Of a stretch of 64,000 bases of DNA, positions 38,838 through 49,049 are shown in pieces. The stretch lies in assembly GCF_029961155.1 (NCBI RefSeq), contig NZ_JASBRH010000006.1:172593-236592 (forward strand). The letters run 5' to 3'. Every line of letters begins with the position of its first letter. Position 1 is the stretch's first letter. The position numbers and the translations under genes are program-made. Origin of the DNA: Pontibacterium granulatum (GTDB lineage: Bacteria; Pseudomonadota; Gammaproteobacteria; Pseudomonadales; Balneatricaceae). The notes beneath the pieces are model-generated. The model saw nothing but the letters and a program-made list of their open reading frames with translations. It did not search any database and was not told the DNA's origin.

Positions 38838-39350
38838 ATGTCTCAACCAACCGCACAGCAACTTGAACTGATCGAACAACAACTGGGCCGTAAACCGCGT
38901 GGTCTGGCCGGTGTGGCGGTCGCAACTGATTCCGGTGTGCCACTGGTGCTGCAGATGCAGTCGCTGGTGGAGGACCAACCCTTTCCAACGCTGTTCTGGC
39001 TCTCCTCCAAAGACCTCTATCAGGCGATCGCCGAGATCGAAACCTCCGGTTGGGTTAAACAGATCGAAGCCGAGCTGGAAACCAACACCGAGTTGCGCGA
39101 AGCCTTTCTGGCCAACCAGCAGGACTATGTGGATCTGCGCTGGAAACTGATGCGCGACGAAGACCGTCTGCGTATCGAGGCATTGGGCTTTACCGACCTG
39201 TTCAATCAGTACGGCATCGGCGGAATCCGCCACTGGGATAAAGTCCGTTGCCTGCACATGCAATATGCCCACCATCTCGCGGCCGGGAACGTTATTGGTG
39301 CCCGTTTGGATGAAGAGTTTGGTCTCAACAAACTGACCATCAATATCTGA
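38838..39350 (+). CDS. DUF501 family protein
   Basis: 170 residues. It reads EQQLGRKPRGLAGVAVATDSGVP with PTLFWLSSKDLYQAIAEIE and ends in GIGGIRHWDKVRCLHMQYAHHLAAGN, the conserved GIGG and VKCLH-type block of DUF501. The family is of unknown biochemical function; it is found in actinobacteria beside exopolyphosphatase genes and in gammaproteobacteria alone. No signal peptide. It follows recG after 46 bp and could share its transcript. Confidence 0.88.
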   Translation: MSQPTAQQLELIEQQLGRKPRGLAGVAVATDSGVPLVLQMQSLVEDQPFPTLFWLSSKDLYQAIAEIETSGWVKQIEAELETNTELREAFLANQQDYVDLRWKLMRDEDRLRIEALGFTDLFNQYGIGGIRHWDKVRCLHMQYAHHLAAGNVIGARLDEEFGLNKLTINI

Positions 39351-39502
39351 TCAAATCCGCCGATATCCTGATGTAACTCAAGCAACGGAATGTTTAATGT
39401 TTTACGGCTGAAAAAGCCCGCAATGAGGTCTATGCTGACTGTTTGCGGTTGTGCGCTGACATTGCTTTCCGTTGTATAGGATTTATGGAGTATCGGTAAC
39501 TG

Positions 39503-42500
39503 ATGTGTAGGTCTCAGCAAGCTGTTTGGATCTTTTTGCTTTGGGTGTTCAGCCTCAACGGAGTCTATGCTGCCACGCCAACGTGTAGCGCGGTTTTTCC
39601 TGACGGCGTTCAGACCAACAGCAACAGTGGTCGGGTACTCTTTGAATGGGGTGCCAAGGTCATTGACAGCCCCGATAATATCATCGAAACCAAACGGTTG
39701 GATGATAGTTCCGGTGGTTCCAGCTGTAACACTACTTCGTGTGGATATACCGGCTCTGCCGCAGAGTCGATGGATTACAACACCTTTCCCAACAATAACA
39801 ACGATGTTGTTATTGGTTACAATCAATCCCGTACCTTACTGCCAGGCAATTATGACGATATTCGTCTCGATTCCGGTGCTGTAGCAACGTTTACGCCGGG
39901 TGATTACCGCTTAAGGGGGGCGCTTTACCTGAGAAGCGATTCGCAACTGCGTATCAATGGTAGTGGTGTGGTGCGTATTCTTATGAAGGGTAAAGGGCGG
40001 TTGGAATCAGGTGCCGATATTAATCCAGGTGGGGATGCCTCCCGGATCATTATCTACAGCCGCAATGAAATAGAGCTGCACAGCAATACGACGGTTACTG
40101 GATTTGTGTATGCAAAAAACACCGTACGTCTGCACAACCGTGCCGAGGTTAACGGTGCTGTCAGCGGTAAAAATGTCGAATTAAAAAGTTCGTCCTCCAA
40201 AGTAACCTATTTGCCATCCGCTTTATCCAGTGCCTCTTTTGGCGACCTCTGCGGAGGAGGCCCTGTCACTCCTCCCCCTCCTCCACCGGCCGCCACGGGT
40301 TGTGCCGCAATCTGGCCGGATGGCGTGCAAAGCCACAGTAATAGCGGAGAAGTAAAGTTTGAATGGAACTCTAGGGTTATCAACAGCCCGGATAACGTAA
40401 TTGATGCTGCCAAAATCAAGGATGAGTCCGGTGGTGTGAGTTGTGTGGACACCACGTGTACCGCAAGTTTCAGTCCATCTCCGGAAATCGATTTTAGTGG
40501 TTTTATTTCCAGCGGCGGCAGTGATTTTGATGTTGATTACAAGCAAACCCGCACGATTTCACCGGGCACCTACAAGGATATTGAGCTGAAAGGTCAGGCA
40601 ACACTGATCATGGAAGCAGGTGATTACTACGTTACCGATGATGTGAAGATACAGTGGGACTCCGATATACAGCTGCCAGCTTCAGGCGTAGTACGTATGT
40701 TTATCGATGACAAATTTGAGTCCGAAGGACGAGGCACGATAAACAGCAATGGTAATCCCGAGCAACTGCTAATTCTTGCCAGAGGAGACATCAAATTTAA
40801 GAACACCGATGACGTAAAGGCTTTTGTCTACAGCCTGAAAGATGTCGAACTCGGCCATGGAAGCGATGTTGTCGGTGCAGTGAGCGGCAAAGATGTCAAA
40901 CTGAAATCCTCTGGATCAACGGTGACCTACAGCGTAACAGGGGTGGCAAACACGGCCTTTGGCGAGATCTGCAGCGGAGACATGGTGGTTGTAGCGGAAC
41001 CCATTGCGGAATATCGCTTTGATGAGTGTACCGTTGAGTCAACGCTCAGGGACGAAACGGGAAGCTATAACGCTGCTGCAATGGGGGTAGCTACTGCAGA
41101 CAATGGCGTGATCGGTAAGGCCCTGGATCTGAGTGCAGACGGAACCGGTGATTGGGTAAGCTTGCCGCGTAATCTTGCCGATGGGCTTAACGACTTTTCT
41201 GTCGCCTTGTGGATAAAAACATCTGTTAATAAAGGCCAGCAGGAGATCCTGCAAGCATTGGGGTCCAATACCGACGACGATGAGTTGGAGATTTACCTAG
41301 TCAACAAACATCGTATCCGCTTTCAGGTTAAGGACGACGATGTCAATCTGGATAGCAGCAGTAGCATGACCGATGGCACTTGGCATCACGTGGTGCTTAC
41401 CCGTCAGGGAGCCCGTGGTTGCCTCTATCTGGACGGCTCCCTGCAGGAGTGTGATGACGATCTGGGAAGTGGTGCGTTGTCAGTGCCCCAGAGTGCTTTT
41501 GTCCTGGGGCAGGAACAGGATGCGTATGGTGGTGGTTTTTCCTCTTCACAATCCTTTGAAGGCCTGATGGATGAGCTGAAAATCTATAATCGTACGCTGA
41601 GTGCGAGTGATATCAGTGCAATCTATAGCAATGAACAGGCTGGGAATAACTCGGATGGCAGTAGCCGAGAAGCGCAGGTCTGTGAGCCGGAAACACTTGA
41701 GCCTTGGGTCGACCTGCGTTTCGATGAAACCAACTGGAGTGGCGCAGAAGGCGAGATTAAGGACACCAGTGGCAATGGTAATCATGGCTCTATTGTTGAT
41801 ATCGTCAACGGCAGTAACTCCTCAGGCAACGTAACCAATATCGCGGATGGCAAGATCTGCCGTGCAGGTCATATAGGTGATAACAATAGTAGTAGCGATA
41901 TTTTTGCGATCGACAGTGGTGTCGACCTGAATGACCTGGGAAGTCAGCACACGGTCAGCTTCTGGTATCGGCCAACCGATGCCTGGAACGATGGCCTGAC
42001 TCGCCTTTTGATGGACGCGTCTGCAACCGATTCCCAAATTTTCTACTACCTGGCTAAAGAGAGCGACAGTAAGGTTGAGTTTGGCTTTGAGAATACCTCT
42101 GACAGCGATTATCGCCAGAAAAGTTCATCCTCTTTCGGGTTTGTAGCAGGGACTTGGGTGCATATTGCGGCGAGCATGGACAATACCACCAACGTCATGA
42201 AGGCCTACGTGAATGGCTCAAAAGTGGTGGAGCGCAGTACTTCCGGTACCTTGGGCGATATCTTCAGTTTTTACCTCGGTGACAACCGCAGCTCCTATAC
42301 CTCAGGCTCCGGCACAGGTCGTTCAGCAAACGGTGATTTTGATGAGCTGCTGATCTTTGACAAAACCCTGTCGGATGCCCGAATCGCCTCGATCTACAGC
42401 AACCAGAACAATGAGAAAAACTGGGACGGTTCCGATCGTGAATGTGCTGTGGGTTCCACGGTGGATCACTACGGAATCTCGGTGACAACACCGGCACTGA

Positions 42501-44515
42501 CCTGTGAAGCTGCTGAGGTAACGATCACAGCGTATGACTCATCCGGCAATACTGTCACGCCAGATAGCGGCACTGCCATTACGCTTTCAACAGATAATCC
42601 TGTGGATGGCTGGTCGCTAAAAACCGGCAATGGCTCGCTGTCTGAAAGCCGCTACACCTTTGATGGCTCAGAAACTTCGGTGGTTCTTGGATTGATGAAT
42701 ACAAATCCGGAAACCATCAATATCAATGTGACGGATGGTCCCGTATCGGAATCTGCGTCGTTAGACCCATCTGTCGTATTCGTTGATGCAGCGTTTCGTT
42801 TCAGTACCATCGCAGCACAAATTTCAGGTCAAGACGGGGTGGCCGTCACCTTAAGCGCGATCCAGACCGATGCTGATACCGGTCGTTGTGTTGTACTGCA
42901 GCCGAATCCTGCAGCCAACGTCGATGTCACTTTTGCATACAGTTGTGAAGACCCGTCGTCATGTGCGCGGGCACAGGATGCGCTGACCGTTGCCGGTGTA
43001 GCAGTGGATAGCACCGCAGAAGGTTATACAACTGTACCTGTATCGTTTAACTCAAGTGGCCAGGCGACGTTGAACCTGAATTACAGTGATGCGGGCCAGA
43101 TCAAAGTGCACGCCGCAGCTGAATTAGCGGTAACAGGGGCAACGACTAAAGCAAGTATTGCCGGCAGTAGCAATGCATTTACGGTTGCACCAGCAGGACT
43201 CTGCGTGGAAGCGACGGATGCCAATGCGGCCTGTGCAACTGGAGACAGCACGTGCAGTGCGTTTGTTGCAGCAGGAGCAAATTTTGCACTGAAAGTTTCG
43301 GGTCGCCAATGGCAGGCGGGAGAAAGCAGTCCGGCGGATTACTGCGATAACGGCACCACACCAAACTTTAAGTTAGAGGATATTCCACTGTCCCACAGTG
43401 TTGTTGCGCCTTCTGGAGGTGAAACGGGTGATCTTGGTGTGCCTGTCGTCAGTATCACCTCGAACGGTGAAGCAACGATCAATACCCAGACGGTCAGCGA
43501 AGTGGGGGTGTTTACGATAACGGCACAGCCTCCCGCGTATTTCGGTGCTGATACCATTCCTGATGCGACCAGTGCTGCAATCGGGCGTTTCTATCCGGAC
43601 CGATTTGTATTGAGCGACGTGGTTCTCACAAATCGAGCGGATCTCAGTTGTTCAGCGTCGGATTTCTCCTATATGGGGGAAAATTTCCAGACGACATTCA
43701 AGCTTACTGCACAGAATAGCGCGGGTGGGCAAACCAAAAACTATACGGGTGGATTTGCCAAGCTGGATCAGCAGTCAGAACTAGGACTAGTGCTTGTGGA
43801 TAACCCATCTGGCGGTACTCTGTCTGATCTGAGTAGCCAACAAAATGTCGATAGTACTACATTCAGTTGGCCTGCCGTGGGGGAAACCGATTTGGGGCAG
43901 GGGACAGTAACGCTTAACTTATCGCTTGGGCGTGGTGCTGGGGTGGACGGCCCGTACAGTAATGTAATTGTGGCCATTGCGCCAGACGACGGCGATGCTC
44001 AGCTGAACAGCTTCAATATCGACTATTCAGGTGATGGAAGCAATGACCATGCGGATGCGGGTGATACTGAGATCCGCTTCGGTCGTATGCAGATCCAGAA
44101 TACCTACGGCCCTGAAACCGCATCCCTGAATCAGCCGGTATTTGTTCAGTACTTTGATGGCAGCAACTTCGTGACCAGTGCTGATGATAGCTGCACACCG
44201 TTTGCAACAAGCAATATCGTATTGCAGGTGGAAGGCGAGTCAGCGCTGGCACAAGGTGTGGTGACAAACGTGGATATCGGTTCCGGTACTACCAACCTGG
44301 CCATCGGTAGCGCGCTCGCCTCAGGTGAAGCTAATCTCACTTACAGTGCACCGGGTGCGGGTAATACCGGAACTATAACCAATATCTATGCGGTACCCGA
44401 TTGGTTACGGTTTGACTGGGACGGTGATGGCTCCCACGACGATAATCCATCCGCCACCGCGATCTTTGGTCGCTACCGCGGTAATGACCGGGTGATCTAC
44501 TGGCTGGAACAGTAA
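39503..44515 (+). CDS. MshQ-like giant exported protein with LamG and DUF6701 domains
   Basis: 1670 residues. Signal peptide 1-23 (ending NGVYA). Two copies of a 220-residue beta-helix-like module follow: residues about 24-250 and 265-490, each opening with a Cys then PDGVQ, SNSG, EW, SPDN and ending FGDLC or FGEIC. The copies are joined by a Pro-rich linker (PVTPPPPPPAA). Two LamG/concanavalin-like modules lie at about 500-720 and 735-975 (FSVALWIKTS, HTVSFWYRPT). The last 600 residues match the C-terminus of MSHA biogenesis protein MshQ (DUF6701), ending in PDWLRFDWDGDGSHDDNPSA and FGRYRGNDRVIYWLEQ. MshQ is tied to the mannose-sensitive pilus, yet no pilin, ATPase or other msh gene is near. 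Likely surface-linked or secreted adhesin-like protein. Confidence 0.85.
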   Translation: MCRSQQAVWIFLLWVFSLNGVYAATPTCSAVFPDGVQTNSNSGRVLFEWGAKVIDSPDNIIETKRLDDSSGGSSCNTTSCGYTGSAAESMDYNTFPNNNNDVVIGYNQSRTLLPGNYDDIRLDSGAVATFTPGDYRLRGALYLRSDSQLRINGSGVVRILMKGKGRLESGADINPGGDASRIIIYSRNEIELHSNTTVTGFVYAKNTVRLHNRAEVNGAVSGKNVELKSSSSKVTYLPSALSSASFGDLCGGGPVTPPPPPPAATGCAAIWPDGVQSHSNSGEVKFEWNSRVINSPDNVIDAAKIKDESGGVSCVDTTCTASFSPSPEIDFSGFISSGGSDFDVDYKQTRTISPGTYKDIELKGQATLIMEAGDYYVTDDVKIQWDSDIQLPASGVVRMFIDDKFESEGRGTINSNGNPEQLLILARGDIKFKNTDDVKAFVYSLKDVELGHGSDVVGAVSGKDVKLKSSGSTVTYSVTGVANTAFGEICSGDMVVVAEPIAEYRFDECTVESTLRDETGSYNAAAMGVATADNGVIGKALDLSADGTGDWVSLPRNLADGLNDFSVALWIKTSVNKGQQEILQALGSNTDDDELEIYLVNKHRIRFQVKDDDVNLDSSSSMTDGTWHHVVLTRQGARGCLYLDGSLQECDDDLGSGALSVPQSAFVLGQEQDAYGGGFSSSQSFEGLMDELKIYNRTLSASDISAIYSNEQAGNNSDGSSREAQVCEPETLEPWVDLRFDETNWSGAEGEIKDTSGNGNHGSIVDIVNGSNSSGNVTNIADGKICRAGHIGDNNSSSDIFAIDSGVDLNDLGSQHTVSFWYRPTDAWNDGLTRLLMDASATDSQIFYYLAKESDSKVEFGFENTSDSDYRQKSSSSFGFVAGTWVHIAASMDNTTNVMKAYVNGSKVVERSTSGTLGDIFSFYLGDNRSSYTSGSGTGRSANGDFDELLIFDKTLSDARIASIYSNQNNEKNWDGSDRECAVGSTVDHYGISVTTPALTCEAAEVTITAYDSSGNTVTPDSGTAITLSTDNPVDGWSLKTGNGSLSESRYTFDGSETSVVLGLMNTNPETININVTDGPVSESASLDPSVVFVDAAFRFSTIAAQISGQDGVAVTLSAIQTDADTGRCVVLQPNPAANVDVTFAYSCEDPSSCARAQDALTVAGVAVDSTAEGYTTVPVSFNSSGQATLNLNYSDAGQIKVHAAAELAVTGATTKASIAGSSNAFTVAPAGLCVEATDANAACATGDSTCSAFVAAGANFALKVSGRQWQAGESSPADYCDNGTTPNFKLEDIPLSHSVVAPSGGETGDLGVPVVSITSNGEATINTQTVSEVGVFTITAQPPAYFGADTIPDATSAAIGRFYPDRFVLSDVVLTNRADLSCSASDFSYMGENFQTTFKLTAQNSAGGQTKNYTGGFAKLDQQSELGLVLVDNPSGGTLSDLSSQQNVDSTTFSWPAVGETDLGQGTVTLNLSLGRGAGVDGPYSNVIVAIAPDDGDAQLNSFNIDYSGDGSNDHADAGDTEIRFGRMQIQNTYGPETASLNQPVFVQYFDGSNFVTSADDSCTPFATSNIVLQVEGESALAQGVVTNVDIGSGTTNLAIGSALASGEANLTYSAPGAGNTGTITNIYAVPDWLRFDWDGDGSHDDNPSATAIFGRYRGNDRVIYWLEQ

Positions 44516-44544
44516 GTCCAGCCAATCGCCGAACCTAAAGACAC

Positions 44545-44581
44545 AAAAAAGCCCGCGGCAGTCATCTGTTGCGGGCTTTTC
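44545..44581. terminator. Bidirectional terminator
   Basis: AAAAGCCCGC (44547-44556) and GCGGGCTTTT (44571-44580), with further GCAG/CTGT pairing inside the loop. T-rich flanks on both strands let it end both the MshQ-like gene and the LuxR-type gene that converges on it. Confidence 0.92.
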
Positions 44582-44598
44582 TTATGTTCGGAGAAAAC

Positions 44599-45252
44599 TT
44601 AGTTGTTTTCCTGGTACCAGTGAACCGCCTGGGTTCGGTTAACCACACCGATCTTTTTGTACAGGTTGTACAGGTGGGTTTTTACCGTGTGCTGGCTCAG
44701 GAACAGCGTCTTAGCGATGTCGGCGTTGCTCTTACCCTGGGACGTCAGGTCCAGTACTTCCAGCTCGCGGGGGCTGAGCGCTTCGGTCAGCTTGGAGGCG
44801 GAGCGCGGCGCTTTACGGAAACTGGCCATCTCGTTCATTTGGCTGCGAGAGAACCAGTAACGGCCTTCCAGCAGTTCGCTCAGGCCTTTTTCCAACAGTT
44901 CTTCACCCATATCTTCGGTAAAGACACCGCTCAGCACAGGCCATTTGAGCGCGTCCTGCAGGTCTTGCTCTTCAGCGACATTCAGTAACGCTACGGTTGT
45001 GTCTTCAGCTGCGGACTGCAGCTCTTCTAAGAGTTTCAGGGTGTTTGCCCAGTCTGCCGCACTGCAGTCGACCAGAACCAGGTTGTTCTTGATCGTCTCG
45101 GCTGATGGCGCGCCATCAGAGAACGCATGGGTATCCATTTCACTGGCGTCAGGCAGCAGTGCAGCTAACTGCTGGGCAAGTGTCTCTGTGTCTGAAATCA
45201 GTATTGCTTTCTGCGCTTCAGACGTCGCAGGGGCGACAGCCACTTCTGACAT
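44599..45252 (-). CDS. LuxR/CsgD-type transcriptional regulator
   Basis: 217 residues from the ATG at 45252, preceded by TGGAAAG; an ATG four codons earlier has no ribosome site. The last 65 residues are a LuxR-type helix-turn-helix: LTEALSPRELEVLDLTSQGKSNADIAKTLFLSQHTVKTHLYNLYKKI. The first 140 residues resemble a degenerate receiver (ILISDTETLAQQLAALLP, LVLVDCSA) without the full phospho-acceptor set, as in CsgD/VpsT-like regulators of biofilm genes. That makes a link with the adjacent surface protein plausible but not proved. Confidence 0.88.
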   Translation of the reverse strand: MSEVAVAPATSEAQKAILISDTETLAQQLAALLPDASEMDTHAFSDGAPSAETIKNNLVLVDCSAADWANTLKLLEELQSAAEDTTVALLNVAEEQDLQDALKWPVLSGVFTEDMGEELLEKGLSELLEGRYWFSRSQMNEMASFRKAPRSASKLTEALSPRELEVLDLTSQGKSNADIAKTLFLSQHTVKTHLYNLYKKIGVVNRTQAVHWYQENN

Positions 45253-45423
45253 GTTTCTTTCCATAACCGATGAACCAAAAAACTCCTGATAGTCTAGGAT
45301 AATTTGAGCGACAGCGGGGAGTTTTCTCTAAGAAAAACGTCTTAGAATCCTAAAACAAAACATTTTGCTGAGCTATAGCAAATTTTCAACCTTACAGTTG
45401 ATCAGGGTATCGTATTCTAGACA

Positions 45424-45455
45424 ATAAAAAAGCAGGCATATAGCCTGCTTTTTTA
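45424..45455. terminator. Terminator of the ferredoxin gene (bidirectional form)
   Basis: AGCAGGC (45431-45437) and GCCTGCT (45443-45449) around a 5-nt loop, with A and T runs on either side. On the minus strand the T run follows the stem, 15-20 bp beyond the ferredoxin stop. Confidence 0.92.
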
Positions 45456-45469
45456 TAGAAATCAGAAGC

Positions 45470-46255
<786 letters not shown>

Positions 46256-46399
46256 TCAAATATTAGCAATATTGCATTCGCGGCATAGTAGCGGAATTGC
46301 AAGTGGCGTACAAATACTATAATGGAATGATTTGATTTGAATCAGGAATAAAAAAATCGTTTTTTATGCAATTTGTATATATAACGTAGGGGTATTCAG

Positions 46400-47650
46400 A
46401 TGCAATGGATGAAAAGGTTTCTGCTGGCTTTAGCAGCGCTGTGGGCGCTGAGTGGCTGTCAGACCTTGCAGCAGATAGACAAAGGTTTATACCAGGTGGC
46501 AGATGTGGTCAGCGAGGAGGACCGCGTGACTGGCCAGCGCAGCCTCAGCTTTGCAGGACGTGCCGAGCAGATTGCCAAGGGCAATCAGTACGTTGAGCAG
46601 ATACTGGCAAAAGAGAAAAAAGAGGGGCGCAAAGTTGATGCTGCGCTGAACAGGCCGCAGTACTACCGCCTGGTGCGTGTGTTCGACCGCATCCATACAG
46701 TCAGTCACCTGAGCAATGAGCGCTGGCAGCCGGTGCTGATCGACCGTGACAGCTTTAACGCCTTTACCACCGGCGGTACGTATATCGTGGTACATCTGGG
46801 GCTCATGGAGCAGCTGAAAAACGATGACGAACTGGCTGCGGTCATCGGTCATGAGATCGCGCATACAGTGGCCAACCATGTCTTTGAACGACAGAGCCAT
46901 GCGCAGGTAAGTGCAATTGCTGGCTCGAAGTCCGCGCGCAAAGGGGCGTATCAGGCGGCGTTTACCCATGAAAGCGAGCGTGAAGCGGACCGTATCGGCA
47001 TTCTGTACAGTGCGCTGGCAGGATTTGATCCCCTGGCTGCCAGCCGCATCTGGGCGCGGCAGTACACACTGCAGGGCAATGCTCGTGCGTTGTTTGCGCA
47101 TGACCACCCGGTAAACGCTGAACGTCAGGCAGAAACTGCAAAAGTAGGTCAGGCGGTGAAACCGTATTATGCGCCGGGCGAGCGCAACCCACAGTACGCC
47201 AGTCTTCTCAAAAACAACGTGCTCTGGCAGCAGGGCGAATCCGCCCAGGCAGGTGAGGGTGGAGGTCTACAGGCGTTGTTGGGTACTGCGTTTGGTGCCT
47301 ATGTTCAGCATGAACAAGCCAAGCAGGAAGCGCGCCGGCAGCAGGCTCACGCAAACTTTGTAAAAGCGATTGAGACGCGCCTGAAGCTGGAACAAAGCAG
47401 CGCACCGGACGCCAAAACACTGGATACCCAGTGGCGCTACAGCGACGGTCCGCGTTTGACGCAGGTGGTCATCGGCTTGCTGATCCAAAAAGGCGAAAAA
47501 GTACTGCGAGCGGTTGCCCATGTGGACGGAGAGGTGCGTGCGGGCAGTCGATTCCAGGCGCGCTTTACCTTACCTGAAGGCATCACGGCACAAGAGCTTA
47601 AATCCCTGGAGGGGCGTTTCTATCTGGATGATGCGCTGCCCGTGCAGTAA
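46400..47650 (+). CDS. M48-family metalloprotease lipoprotein
   Basis: 416 residues. The N-terminus has a lipoprotein signal with lipobox LSGC (Cys about residue 20), so it is membrane-bound in the periplasm. The zinc site is HEIAH in VIGHEIAHTVANHVF, and the third ligand lies in HESEREADRIGILY. FTTGGTYIVVHLGLMEQL before it is typical of M48 peptidases such as LoiP, BepA and YcaL. The last 100 residues (YSDGPRLTQVVIGLLIQK) form an extra domain I do not recognise. Family members remove misfolded outer-membrane proteins; that role is inferred here. Confidence 0.92.
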   Translation: MQWMKRFLLALAALWALSGCQTLQQIDKGLYQVADVVSEEDRVTGQRSLSFAGRAEQIAKGNQYVEQILAKEKKEGRKVDAALNRPQYYRLVRVFDRIHTVSHLSNERWQPVLIDRDSFNAFTTGGTYIVVHLGLMEQLKNDDELAAVIGHEIAHTVANHVFERQSHAQVSAIAGSKSARKGAYQAAFTHESEREADRIGILYSALAGFDPLAASRIWARQYTLQGNARALFAHDHPVNAERQAETAKVGQAVKPYYAPGERNPQYASLLKNNVLWQQGESAQAGEGGGLQALLGTAFGAYVQHEQAKQEARRQQAHANFVKAIETRLKLEQSSAPDAKTLDTQWRYSDGPRLTQVVIGLLIQKGEKVLRAVAHVDGEVRAGSRFQARFTLPEGITAQELKSLEGRFYLDDALPVQ

Positions 47651-47746
47651 CAAATGAGTCACAAAATGTTAACCTTAATCTGTTTGTAACAGGGAATGTC
47701 GTCATTTTGCGTTAGCATAATGGCGGCAACACAGACAGGAGGTAAC

Positions 47747-48367
47747 GTGGCCAGACGCACCAAAGAGCAAGCGGAACAAACGAAACAAGCCTTATTGGAT
47801 ACGGCGCTTGAGATGTTCAGCCGGCAGGGGATTAGTCAGACCAGCTTGAAGTCGATCGCTGCAGGTGCCGAGGTAACCCATGGCGCGTTGTACTGGCATT
47901 TTAAGAACCGCACCGATCTGGTGGAAACACTCTACGAGGAGCGCGCTTTGCCGCTGGAAGGGATCTTTCTCGATCAATTGCAGGCCGCACGACAGGATGC
48001 TTTGGTTGCGCTGAGGGACTTTTTGCTTGAGTGGTTCAAGCTGGTGGTGGGTAAGGCAACTTATACCCAACGTTGGCAGGTGTTTTATATGCAGATGGGC
48101 GGTGCATGCCCTGAACTGGAACATATCGCTCCGCAGCTGAGCGAGGAGCGAAACCGCTGGCGTGATTCCCTGGGCAAACTCATCAAGAAAGCCCGTAAGC
48201 AAAAGCTGATTCCAACCAAAACGGGCAAGCAGGATCTGGTTGTCGATAACCTGCTGATCCTGATCTTTAGCCTGATCAATACTTCACTGACGACGCCTGC
48301 GCTGTGCAAGGGCAAAAAACAGGCGGAGCAGGTGATCGATACCTACCTTCAGGGTATGAGAGTCTGA
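47747..48367 (+). CDS. TetR-family transcriptional repressor (AcrR/TtgR type)
   Basis: 206 residues from a GTG at 47747 with a perfect AGGAGGT four bases before it; an in-frame ATG at 47720 lacks such a site. The protein starts ARRTKEQAEQTKQALLDTALEMF, and the helix-turn-helix is ISQTSLKSIAAGAEVTHGALYWHFKNRTDL, typical of efflux-pump repressors such as AcrR, TtgR and MtrR. The C-terminal ligand domain is of the same type (YMQMGGACPELEHIAPQLSE). The only pump in the window is 25 kb away, so its target is unknown. Confidence 0.92.
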   Translation: MARRTKEQAEQTKQALLDTALEMFSRQGISQTSLKSIAAGAEVTHGALYWHFKNRTDLVETLYEERALPLEGIFLDQLQAARQDALVALRDFLLEWFKLVVGKATYTQRWQVFYMQMGGACPELEHIAPQLSEERNRWRDSLGKLIKKARKQKLIPTKTGKQDLVVDNLLILIFSLINTSLTTPALCKGKKQAEQVIDTYLQGMRV

Positions 48368-48378
48368 CTCTCATACCC
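48352..48378. terminator. 12-bp perfect hairpin overlapping the tetR stop codon
   Basis: GGGTATGAGAGT (48352-48363) pairs fully with ACTCTCATACCC (48367-48378) around CTG. It includes the tetR stop and lies between two convergent genes, so it likely ends transcripts from both sides. No long T tract follows. Confidence 0.6.
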
Positions 48379-48412
48379 ATGCTCTCTTCTAATTGAAGAA
48401 CGTAGAATAGTG

Positions 48413-49030
48413 TCACAGCAACGCTTCACGAATAAACAGCTGATAACGTACCTGCCCTGCTTCCTTCTGGCGGTGTTGCTGCCAGTTGGCAGGGACTACT
48501 GAGCCGGTCAGGTCGGATTCGGTTTCTACATAGATCACCGCTTCTGCGGCAAGCATGCCGCGTTGCTCCAGCAGTTCACAGCACGGTGCCGCCAGGTCTT
48601 TGCGGAACGGCGGGTCCATAAAGATGATGTCGTAGCGCTGCTCTTCATCGGCGATACGGCGTTCCAACCAGCTCAGCACCGAATCCTGAATCACCTCGGC
48701 ACGGTTACAGCGCAGCAACTGCAGGTTGTCGCGCAACTGACGCACTACTGATGGTTCCTGGTCGATAAAGGTAACCGTTTCAGCACCCCGTGACAGTGCT
48801 TCAAAACCCAATGCGCCGCTACCACTAAACAGGTCCAGGCAATGGGCGCCAGCAAGATACGGCTGCAACCAGTTGAACAGGGTTTCGCGTACCCGGTCAG
48901 GCGTTGGACGCAGCCCCGGTAGCGGGGTGAACGGGATCTTACGACCGCGCCACTCACCGCCGATGATGCGCAACTGTGATGGTTTTTCGGTAGGGGATTG
49001 GTTTCTGCGGGGTGGATTGCGTCTTCCCAT
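48413..49030 (-). CDS. rsmD: 16S rRNA (guanine-966-N2) methyltransferase
   Basis: 205 residues. RsmD methylates G966 of 16S rRNA in the assembled small subunit. SAM-binding motif: CLDLFSGSGALGFEALSRGA; catalytic motif IV: IIFMDPPFRKDL; the start block LRIIGGEWRGRKIPF and LRPTPDRVRETLFNWL are family marks. The basic N-terminus (GRRNPPRRNQSP) may bind rRNA. It is followed upstream by the M16-like gene, the known order rsmD-M16-ftsY, here with the first two on the opposite strand to ftsY. Confidence 0.97.
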   Translation of the reverse strand: MGRRNPPRRNQSPTEKPSQLRIIGGEWRGRKIPFTPLPGLRPTPDRVRETLFNWLQPYLAGAHCLDLFSGSGALGFEALSRGAETVTFIDQEPSVVRQLRDNLQLLRCNRAEVIQDSVLSWLERRIADEEQRYDIIFMDPPFRKDLAAPCCELLEQRGMLAAEAVIYVETESDLTGSVVPANWQQHRQKEAGQVRYQLFIREALL

Positions 49031-49049
49031 TGAAGTTCTGAATCTCTGC

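Noticed and set aside
48352..48378. 12-bp palindrome at the tetR end as an operator
   Set aside because: It lies at the 3' end of tetR between convergent genes and overlaps the stop codon, which suits a terminator better.
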